The notes under the pieces were generated by a model that saw only the letters and a program-made list of their open reading frames with translations, was not told where the DNA came from and did not search any database. The position numbers were made by a program, and so were the translations under genes. From NCBI GenBank assembly GCA_051453625.1, contig JBOZIK010000001.1:70914974-70978973 (forward strand): a stretch of 64,000 nucleotides of DNA, read 5' to 3'. Source of the stretch: Welwitschia mirabilis (taxonomy: Eukaryota; Gnetophyta; Gnetopsida; Welwitschiales). Positions 47,705 to 57,227 of this stretch are shown in pieces. Within the stretch, counting starts at the first letter, position 1; every line of letters begins with the position of its first letter.

Positions 47705-50360
47705 TATTTCTCAGACATGATACCCAGAAAGTAACAAAGTATAGCAAAACGATCAGATAATAAAGGTTTTATAAAAATACTGGCCAATTAATCTTAAGTA
47801 CAAATATATTCAAGGGTAATAATTTTCTTTTTTACCAAGTCTTGAATAAAGTGATACCTGAGATTGATGTTCTTGGTGTTAGCGTATTGAATTTGATTAT
47901 AAGTGATTTGAATAGCACTTGAGTTGTTACATAGAATTGAAGCTTCAGTGATGTTTAAGCAATATTCTTTTAAATTTTTTTAGATTCATAGCATTTGAGT
48001 GCAACAAGCTCCAGTAGCTATGTATTCAGCTTTAGCTATGAATAGAGATATGGACGTTGTTTCTTATTGTACCAAGCTATGAGACAATTTCTAAAGAAGA
48101 AACATCTAGCACTTGTGCTCTTTCGATTATTTTTACATCCATCCTAATCCACATCATTATAACTTGTTAATCTTATAGGAGTATTACTTGAATAACATAA
48201 ACCAAAATCAAGAGTACATTTTACATAGTGAAGTATCCTCTTTGCAACAATAAGATGAGATTTTTTTGGTTTACTTTGATACATGGCACATAAACCAACA
48301 TTGAATGCTATGTTAGAACGACTAACTGTTAGACACAAAAGATGTCCAATAATGTTATATATTTTGGCCCACATCCTTGCCTTCTTCATTAAGATAAAGT
48401 TTAATATTCATGGCCCTTAAAGAATCCATATACTTGGCATTTTTAAGTCTAAATTTTTTGATTAGATTTGAAGAGTATTTCTTCTAATTTATAAAGATAT
48501 CATTTTCATGTTGTTAGATTTGTAGGCCTAAAAACATGTTAACTTGTCTAATCATACTCATTTTAAACTTAGAAATCATTAGATTTACAAAATCATTTGA
48601 TAAGCTTTTATTAGTTGACCTGAAAATAATGTCATCCACATATATTTGAACCAAAATTAAATTATCATTTAATAGTTTTCTAAATAAAGTTTTGTCAATG
48701 GAGCCTCTAGTAAAATTATGCTAAAGTAAAAAAAAGAAAAGCTTTTCATACCAAGCTCTGGGAGCTTGTTTTAACCCATACAAAGCCTTGTTAGTTTATA
48801 CACATATTCTAGTTTATGAGTATCAGCAAAGCCTTATGTTTATTTCATAAAAACTTCTTCCTTAATGTGTCCATTTAGAAAGGCACTCTTTACATTCATC
48901 TAAAAAAATTTGATTTTCTTAGAAAAAAGCTAAAAACATCCTTATAGACTCTAGTCTAGCACTAGGAGCAAAAGTATCATTATAATCTACTCCCTTTATT
49001 TGAGAGTACCCTTGAGCTACAAGTCTATCTTTATTCTTGGTAATCTCATTCCTTTCATTTATTTTATTTATTAAAATTCATTTTTTGGCTATGCCATTTT
49101 TCTCAGCTAGTTTAGGAACAAGAGAGCACACTTGATTTTGGGAGAATTTTTCAAGTTTTTCTTGCATTGCATTCATCCAAAAAGAATTAGATTTAACATC
49201 CTTAAAGGTTCTTAGTTCCACCTAATATAATAGAGAAATATGAGCACTAAAATTCTTAAGAGAGTTTCTAGTAACTATACCTTGTTGAACATTTACAATG
49301 ATTAATTCTAAAGAATGATCCTTAGGTTCTTTGATCTCTGGTATTGTCTTATCTTTTGAGTTGTCTCTGTTATGATGGAAAGAAGGAGGAACTATATCTT
49401 CATTAGAATTAGAGAATTTTATGGTGTTGAGTATATCATGAATTTTCACATTTATAGATTTTTCCATATGAAGAGTGCATTTGTTGAATACTTTATAAGC
49501 TCTACTCAATTAAAAGTACTCCAAAAAAATTCCTTCTTTAGATTTAGAATTAAATTTAGCTAAATTCTCTCTATCTCTCAGGATGAAGCATTTACTTCTA
49601 AAGGTTTTGAAATAGGATATATTTAGCTTCTTTCCTTTCCAAATTTCATAATGAGTTTTAGAATTTTTAGGTCTTAAATAAACTCTATTTTAAATATGAT
49701 GTACTATGTTTACTACTTCAGTCCAAAATATTTTAGAAATATCTTTGTCATTTAGCATAACTCTTACCATATCTAATAATGTTTGATTGTTTCTTTTTGC
49801 TATTTCATTTTGTTGATTAATATTTAGAGCTAAAAATTTGTGGTCAATTTCATTTGAGTTACAATAATATTTAAATATTTTATTTTAAAACTCTCTACCA
49901 TGATCACTATTACATACCCCTTTTCAATTTGGAGTTTCTTGCAAATTCTAACATAGTTGTCATAAGAATCATATTTAGCATGAAGAAAGGCTATCTAAGA
50001 AAATCTAGAAAAATCATCAATCATGACTAAAAAGTATCTTTTTTTGGATAAGCCTACTATTTAAATAGGACCAACCAAATCCATATGAATTAATTCTAAA
50101 GACTTGCTAGTGTTAATATCACAAATTCTTTTATGAGAAGCTCTGGTTTCTTTCCCTTTTTGGTAAGAATCACATAAACCTTTGTGAGTAATAGAAGGTT
50201 TTAAAGGACCTCTAACAATCTCATCACAACATATTTTCTTCAAAATTTCAAAGATAATGTAACATAAATGTTGATTCTAGATCATGTCTTCTTGAACATG
50301 AGAAGAGAGATAAATAGAATTGCTTGACTAATTTACATAATAAAAATTTTTGTGTCTACT
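47705..50360 (-). pseudogene. Copia-2 integrase end, reverse transcriptase and RNase H, decayed (left contig)
   Basis: From the gap leftward the minus strand carries GAG-pre-integrase and early integrase (50061-50243: GLCDSYQKGK, then ELIHMDLVGPI), the integrase core, RT with an intact YVDD at 48631-48642, and RNase H (48144-48389 includes LTVSRSNIAFNVGLCAMYQS and AKRILHYVKCTLDFGLCY). It ends near LASIFIKPLLSDRF at about 47750. In the zinc-binding block one Cys is Tyr (CDSYQ against CDACQ in the neighbouring copy). Numerous stops and shifts. Confidence 0.88.
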
Positions 50361-50460
50361 NNNNNNNNNNNNNNNNNNNNNNNNNNNNNNNNNNNNNNNN
50401 NNNNNNNNNNNNNNNNNNNNNNNNNNNNNNNNNNNNNNNNNNNNNNNNNNNNNNNNNNNN
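50361..50460. other. Assembly gap (100 N) joining two overlapping integrase copies
   Basis: A placeholder-sized gap. Sequence left of it (49635-50360) and right of it (50461 to about 51200) covers the same integrase segment in the same orientation. Confidence 1.
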
Positions 50461-51552
50461 TTCCTTTCCAAAGTTCATAGGGAGTTTTAGAAGTTTAAGG
50501 TCTTAAATAAACTCTATTGGAAATATGACAAGCCATGTGTACTGCCTCAGCCCAAAACCTTTTTGGAATATCTTTGTCATTCAATATAACTCTTGCTATA
50601 TTGAATAAAGTTCGATTTTTTCTTTTAGCTATCCTATTTTGTTGAGGAGTCTTTGGAGCTGAGAATTCATGGTCAATTCCATTAGAATTGCAATAAAATT
50701 CGAACCTTTCATTTTCAAACTCTCTACCATGATCACTCCAAATTTTCTTAATTACATATCCCTTTTTAGTTTGGAGTTTTTTGTAAATTCTAACAAAATT
50801 GTCATACACATCAGATTTTGCATGAAGAAAAGCTACCCAAGAAAATCTAGAAAAATCAACCATAACTAAAAAATATCTTTTTCTAGGTAAGCTTGCTGTT
50901 TGAATAGGGCCAACCCAATCCATATGAATTAAACGTGATGGTTTGCTAGTAGTAATATCACTAATTCTTTTATGAGACATCCTGGCTTGTTTCCCTTTTT
51001 GGCATGCATCACATAAGCCTTTGTGAGTGATAGAAAGTTGTGGAAGTCCTCTGACAATCTCATCACGATAGAATTTTTTCAAAATATCAAAACTAATGTG
51101 ACCTAACTGTTGATGCCAGATGACGTCTTCTTGAATATGAGAAGAGAGACATGTAGAATTGTTTGAGTAATTTACATAGTAAACTTTTTCATGTCTAGTT
51201 GCTACAAGTAATACCTGATCTGTTTCACCATGTTTTACTGTACACTTAGTTTCATTAAATGATACTTTATGACCTTTATCACAAATTTGACTAATGCTTA
51301 ACAGATTATGCTTTAAGCCATTCACAAATAACACATTATGAATATTAGGTAAATTACCTCCATCGACGCTTCCAATGCCTTCAATCTGAACTCTTCCATT
51401 ATCCCCAAAAGTTACTTCTCCTCCATTGTATTCCTTGAATTTGATAAGGCTGGACTTATCACCTGTCATATGTCTAGAACAACCACTATCAAGATACCAG
51501 CATAGATGATTAGTTGCTTTTAAAGTCGTTTGAATTAATAGGCTTTTGTTTT
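50461..51552 (-). pseudogene. Copia-2 protease end and integrase, nearly intact frame (right contig)
   Basis: The longest retroelement frame in the window. It opens after a TAA near 51552, reads WYLDSGCSRHMTGD (protease DSG intact) and continues without a stop to the TAA at 50495-50497. Counting from the Met of HMTGD (51469), the zinc-binding residues are H119, H124, C153 and C156. The integrase core has D184 (HMDWVGP) and D246 (IWSDHGREF), then 35 residues to position 282, where the family glutamate is Lys (50624-50626, GAA-to-AAA type change). The spacing is exactly D-x61-D-x35-K. After the stop the frame reads TSKTPYELWKG to the gap. The fold is preserved but strand transfer chemistry should be lost. 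Confidence 0.9.
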
Positions 51553-51999
51553 AGGACTTTGGAATCCACCTCAGGCATTTGTTTTTATTCGCATATTAAT
51601 TAGACTTTAGAGAAAAGGTAAACTTAGAACCTAACATGGAGTGAGGAAATCAACTTTTGCGAAAAATACAATCAATCTTTGAGTTTTTCTTATTGTTGCA
51701 ATAATGGTAGGTAACATTTGCTAATGAGTATTCGAAGTTTACTTTATTCAAGGGTTTGAGATAATAAACATGATTTGACCAAGTACGAAAGAAGCTAAAA
51801 GAATTTTTACTAGTAAAAGTCCCTTTAGACAGTTTTCAATTTGATTCAAGTTTGTTTTTTAAATCTCTAATTTTTATTTATCTAGACTTTATCTTATCTG
51901 ATAGATTTTTGTTTTCTTTATTTAGATTGTTTACTCTAAGGGCCAGATTTTGACATTCCATATAGAGTTCCACTTGTATTTCACTAAGCAAAACTTCAT

Positions 52000-53057
52000 C
52001 ATAAAAGAAATTAATGGTGGATGTGAAACATACCTTTTCATCTATAAAAGCCATGAGAGAAATTCCACCTCACTTTAAATTTGAGTTCTATTTTCTTTTA
52101 CTTTCTTTGTCATTCCATGTTGTGAATAAGACTTTCTTCCCTTTTTTTTATCATCCTTTTTATTATTTAGGCATACATTTATTTGTAACCAAAACCCTTA
52201 TAAGTGTAGCATTGGATGTCTCACTGTCCCTCCTCTTTTCTTCTTGGCAGGCATCTAAATTGAGCTCCATTTTGTCTTTACTACATAAATAGCATGAATC
52301 TTCTAGCTAGAAGAGCTACTTCATCTTTGCTTTCTAGTTCTTAGTTAGATCCTTCTTTGATATTAGGGTTTTTATGAGAAATTATTAATGTTATACTTTT
52401 CTTGTTCTGCTTTCCAAATTGTAGTTCAAACATGTAAAGGTTTCCTTGGAGCTCATCTATCTTCATGATATTTAGATTCTTACTTTCTTTGGTGGTAGTT
52501 ACTTTGGATTCAAATCTCTTTGGAAGGGATTATAATGCTTTATGTATTACTCTTGACTCCTTAATGAGTGCACCTAGGCCATGCATAGAATTAACAATAT
52601 CTATTAGTTTTGTGAAAAAATCATTTATACCTTCATCTTATTCCATCTTAATATCTTTGAACTAAGTAATAAGCATCTAAATCTCAGCTTGCTTTACTAG
52701 GCTTGTTCCTTTATGAGCAATCTGCAAGATATCCCATGCTTCTTTAGCTATGGTGTAATTTACTACTTATTTGAAATCTTTTGGACCTATGGCACATAAT
52801 ATGGCATTTGGTTCTTTGAAATTTCATGATACCACTAACTTTTCGTTAGTTGTTCACTTGTCTTTAATCTTCAAAGTAGTTAACTTAGTTATAAGATCCT
52901 ACATAGTAGGAAGACGATAGTCATTAGTAATAGACTCCCATATTTCAAGGTAAATGAATTAAACAAATACCTTTATTTTTTCCTTCCAATAACCATAGTT
53001 GGTTCCATTAAAGAAGAAAGGCTTTATAACAGAATTTTCTTCTAAGGGCCGACTCAT
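52000..53057 (-). pseudogene. Copia-2 gag: UBN2-type region and broken zinc knuckle
   Basis: It starts at the minus-strand ATG 53057-53055 (MSRPLEENSVIKPFFFNGTN). The gag domain is clear: AKEAWDILQIAHKGTSLVKQ, DEGINDFFTKLIDIVNSMHG, SLPKRFESKVTT and IDELQGNLYMFELQF. The CCHC knuckle at 52170-52211 reads CYTYKGFGYK, stop, MYA. The second Cys and the His are both Tyr (TGT/CAC to TAT/TAC type changes) and the last Cys is lost. Stops interrupt the frame at several sites. Confidence 0.88.
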
Positions 53058-53107
53058 TTTCTAGGGTTGATGAAGCAGATATTTATTATAAGTTATTGCT
53101 CAACCTT

Positions 53108-53119
53108 GCTTTAATACTA
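53108..53119 (-). other. Primer-binding site of Copia-2 (tRNA-iMet, decayed)
   Basis: On the minus strand it reads TAGTATTAAAGC against TGGTATCAGAGC. All three differences are G-to-A or C-to-T. It lies two bases inside the LTR border. Confidence 0.75.
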
Positions 53120-53121
53120 AT

Positions 53122-54328
53122 TGAAATACGAATTGATCCTAAAGATGGGGTGAATAGGTCATTAAAAAAATATTCGTCCACTTTGAAGACCTACAAATAA
53201 AAGATAAACACTTTACTGAAAAATCAAAAAATATTTTTAATGATTGATAGATACCACCCTTCAGCTCTTAGACAACCTGTCTCTAGCTGGCATAGATTAA
53301 TCTTAAAGTTTGATTTTTAGGATTATCATAAACCTATATAATCACTAGTAGATTTTGTATCTAACCCACAACCATGACATAAATAATTTAGGCAAAGTAC
53401 ACAAATGCATAGTTATGCTCCATAGGAACAAAATGCACAGTAAGCTCTGAGAAGCATAGGTATGAAGAGAAGCTCCCAAAAGAAATCTAAACTTACAATC
53501 TTTCAAGTATACTGCATACAGAACTTATAACAATAATTGATGTAATGTGTTAATATTAAAAGAGGTAATCTTCACTATTGTGAGAAAGGTACTTAAATAA
53601 AGTAGCGAAAAAAATTAGCCGTTTAGAGATAAAAAGTGGACCGTTGTAATTGATTCTGCCCTTTTTTGATGAACTGCGAAAGTATAATGGTTATATCTAA
53701 AATACATTAGGTTAACCTCATAATATTTTTAGTTTAGTATTTGGTCATCATTATCCATTTTGTTCAGTGGTCCTCTCTTAACTTAGATTTCATAGTCTAC
53801 TTATTAGATTGCCCTTACAGAAATATTTAGTCACCCTTAACAAATTTAGTTTTAATAGTGCTACATGAGAACATTCAGTCTCCCTTCAATAAATATGAGA
53901 TCACATTATTGAAGTCATGCTAACTTGAAAACTTGGTTGACCTATTTATGGTAATTTCTGGGTAGTATGCAGTTTCCCTTAATTATATCTTCAGTCATTC
54001 TCACTGTTAGTAAGCTAAAATTTGCTGAATGTATTTCAGTTGCCCTTGAGCATAAGATAGATTACCCGCCTTTGTCTCAGTCTATAATAGATTTGAAAGT
54101 CAATTTTTCTAAATGATACACATGATCTCATATGCTGGAATTGGTCTTCATCTAAGTAACAGTTCGGTCACCTTAACTTGGAGCCACCTTTATCTAATCC
54201 TGAAGCAGCTTTATCTTACTGATAGTTCAGTCACCCTTTATTTTCCATAGGTTACTTGCTGCTAGAAAATATCTTTAAAATAACTAACTCCACAAAAGCT
54301 TGTTAATTTGATTAATGACATCTCAACA
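53122..54328 (-). repeat. Copia-2 5' LTR (1207 bp)
   Basis: It starts TGAAATACG at 53122 and ends CTCAACA at 54328. It aligns along its length with 45153-46363 at roughly 80-85 percent by eye. Confidence 0.88.
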
Positions 54329-54385
54329 AGATTGTTATTGAAAGTTTTTAACCTCCTTCCTTATTTTTTTCTTGGTACTTTTATT

Positions 54386-54395
54386 NNNNNNNNNN
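54386..54395. other. Assembly gap (10 N)
   Basis: Ten N in the E3 interior just right of the Copia-2 insertion. Confidence 1.
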
Positions 54396-55463
54396 AGAGG
54401 CTTCTTACACTTGATTCCATGAATTAAGACTCTTATGAGAAATGGTTCTAAGCTAAAGCTTTGTTTTTCCTCTAAGTGTAATAGGAAAGATGATCATGTT
54501 AGTTTAATTACTAATATATTTCTTCCCATTTCTTAAGATAAGCACAGGTTGTTCAATGTCTGCTATATGTTAAAAAGGGCCCTCTTTAGGTTCTTCCAAG
54601 AATGTTGGATATGCACTTAAGTTTCTTAGTTCTACATCATTACTAGAAGGCAAGTCAAAAGGATTTTGGATTTTATATTTTCTATTAGCTATCAAGTTTC
54701 TAAGCATAGTATTTACATTTAAAGTAAAAATTCCTACCATGATTAGTATACTAGACAAAGCTACTTATTTTTGTTGTTATGTTGTATTTAACATAAATGA
54801 AAAAGAAATAATAAGATCTTCTTCTATTTATTATTTTCACACTTTTCTTTTGAATTGAAATAATAAAAGTAGAAAAATATTCTTCTTTAATTTTGGAATT
54901 TACATACCTAGGGTGTGCATACTTGGATTTTGCTCATAGTTGAATAATCTTTCTTTGATGTTTTTCTCAATAAAGTTCCACTCTCTTTGATATTTTATCT
55001 TTTTACTAGAATTTATCATTTTCCTGCATAGTCAACAAAAAAGTAATGACCATTGTCTTGGTCATCATTTAAATAATATAAGAGATGACTAATATATATA
55101 TATTCCAAAAATAGAAAAAATAGGACTGTAGAAAAGAAAACAGAAACAGAAGTAAAAATACTAATAGTCATTTTCTTTATCATCTAAACAATACAGGGTA
55201 TGATGTATACTTTATTATTCTACTAAAAATAGAAAATCTTATTACAAAAAAATAGAAAGAATACTAATTATAGACTATTATCTCAAAGGTCATCTAGATG
55301 ATAGAGAGAACAATAGGGATTATTAATACTACTAAAATGAAAATAGCTAAAAATAAACCTATGAAATCTAGAGTAGAAATATAGCACTATGCAAATAAAT
55401 AACTCAAATTAAAATCCTATGTACTTATCTAGATATTGATAATCCTCTAGCTTTTTATTGCCT
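54396..55463 (-). pseudogene. E3 gag-like remnant and 5' leader
   Basis: The minus-strand frame 54758-54570 reads FTLNVNTMLRNLIANRKYK and IQNPFDLPSSNDVELRNL. It resembles the start of the E2 gag-like ORF at 29764, and the conserved leader CACACCCTAGGTATGTAA lies upstream at about 54900-54917. After a stop the frame continues IADIEQPVLILRNGKKYIS. No zinc knuckle or known capsid motif. The segment is cut on its 3' side by Copia-2. Confidence 0.45.
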
Positions 55464-55481
55464 TTCCTAGTAATAATGCTA
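55464..55481 (-). other. Primer-binding site of E3 (tRNA-Asp type, strongly decayed)
   Basis: On the minus strand it reads TAGCATTATTACTAGGAA against TGGCGCCGTTGCCGGGGA. Nine of 18 bases differ, all G-to-A or C-to-T. It lies three bases from the 5' LTR border at 55485, which supports the call despite the decay. Confidence 0.7.
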
Positions 55482-55484
55482 AAA

Positions 55485-56742
55485 TGTTATAGTATTAATT
55501 TATGTAATCTTTTAATCCTTAAGCAAATCCTATAGATCTCAAATTCTTGCATAAACCACACATTAGTATAGATGAGACTTAACTCAAATACCGTAATTCA
55601 TTGGAGGCACTAGACTAGAAGTTAAAGAATTGATTTTGACAAATTATTTTTAGTCTTTTTTCTTTTAAGCAAATAAAATGAAAGCAATGGAAAAATACAA
55701 TACAAGATAAATTCAAAGAGAATGCTTATAAATGAGATGAAAATGAAATAACTCTAAGTAATGGATCTATTTAACTATTGATTTTCTATCATCAAGGTCA
55801 GTTTCTATAACTTAGATCAATTAGAAAAAACTATTAATTAATCCTAATTAATATAAACCATAAGATACATCAAATAGAATATAGATAAATGTCACTATTA
55901 GGTGATGGAAATGCAATATGGAATGGAATGGAAGTACTAAATTAACATTATTAATCTTAATAAATGTTGCTTTTATAAAATAGATTAATTATGAAACTAT
56001 CACAGGATCATAATCAATCTAAACCATAAGGGAGATGCAAAAAATACAAATAAATCAATATTTTATTAATATCAAATCAACATCCACTTATAAAGTCGTA
56101 GGTCCTCAATAGAGGATGCATAGCCCAATACCAAGGAAGACGTATCTTTGTAGTATAGAATGAACCTCTTATTCTTTAATATCTTATCACAAAACTTTTT
56201 AGTATAAAATATGGTTTTGGAAATGAGGACAAGGAAGTATTTATAGTCTTATACTAAATATTCTAGAAACAAAATCCTAAAAGTCAAAGATGAAATCCTA
56301 GTAGCCTATATGGAGTATATAACTACATTACAAAGATAATCTATGTTATTCATATAAAATAATTGTCATCCTAACTATTATCTAGATAACTCTAGGGACA
56401 ATACCCTATTATAAGAAATGATTCATTAGTTTCCATCCCTATAGCCTTAGTCCATGTCAACATCACTATCATCCTAGCTATTGTGGGAATGATAGAGAGA
56501 ATAATAGTCTTCCTTAGCTTTCTAGCTATGAAAAATCAACCTCTTGAATCATTGGTCTTCTCCTTGAAATGCTAAGTATTAGAATTTTCTTGAAATACCT
56601 CTAAATACACTACAAATTTCATGTTTTCATGATCATCCCATCAACTCTTCATAATCATCAAAATTTAATTTAAACCTATCTAAATGTCCTTTAAAAGTAT
56701 TCAAAATACTCTATTAAATACATACAATTTGGCATTGCAACA
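55485..56742 (-). repeat. E3 5' LTR (1258 bp)
   Basis: The plus strand starts TGTTATAGTATT and ends GGCATTGCAACA, with CAACA repeated just beyond, so the exact end may be 56742 or 56745. It aligns with 37755-38999 and in reverse complement with both E2 LTRs. Confidence 0.85.
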
Positions 56743-57177
56743 ACATATCTTGTTAGAGATCATAGAAAATACATTATGAAAGGTAAATAACTTTTCTTAT
56801 GATATGCTTAGCTAATTTAAAAGCAATGAATCCTTGTATTTAATAAATTGTCAAATTAATTACAATAATTAGAGTTTTTATCCCTATATGTATTCCATGG
56901 GTAGATAAATCCATCATATATAGAATTTTACATTATTACAAATTTATAACAACATGGAGCCAAATTCTAAGGGGAAAAAAACTAATTTAATTTATTATAG
57001 ATGGTGCTAGTTTTACTATAACAACTATTAATCTAAAGAATTACTAAATAACTATTCTAATTAAATGACTTAATTAAAAATTAACTACTAGAAACATCTA
57101 AGTTATAGTATCTTATTTAACATAATATTATATAAAAAACCACTATTTCAAAAATTCACGTTGGCTTTAAAATATCT

Positions 57178-57227
57178 AATGTCAAATAAGGCTAATTTTT
57201 CAAATGTCAAATAAGGCTAATTTTTCA
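57178..57227. repeat. Perfect 25-bp tandem duplication
   Basis: Copies 57178-57202 and 57203-57227 are identical (starting AATGTCAAATAAGG), so the duplication is recent compared with its surroundings. Confidence 0.9.

Larger units (their letters stand above)
45153..54328 (-). mobile_element. Copia-2: Sirevirus-like Ty1/copia element nested in E3
   Basis: LTRs 45153-46363 and 53122-54328 (about 1.2 kb each) flank, in minus-strand order, a decayed iMet primer site, gag, protease/integrase, RT/RNase H, an extra ORF and a polypurine tract. Flanking pentamers AGGTT (45148-45152) and AGATT (54329-54333) differ by one G-to-A and are probably the TSD. The element splits E3 between gag-like and pol parts. 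The integrase segment occurs twice on either side of a 100-N gap, so the interior may be chimeric. Confidence 0.88.
37755..56742 (-). mobile_element. E3: Athila-like Ty3/gypsy element carrying a nested copia
   Basis: LTRs at 55485-56742 (5') and 37755-38999 (3') match each other and the E2 LTRs in reverse orientation. A tRNA-Asp primer site lies just inside the 5' LTR. On the minus strand, gag-like remnants (54396-55464) are followed, after the 9.2-kb Copia-2 insertion, by RT, RNase H and integrase (44375 to 42320), which is gypsy order. Flanks GTATA (37750-37754) and ACATA (56743-56747) could be a decayed duplication. All coding parts contain stops and the RT active site is lost. Confidence 0.85.
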
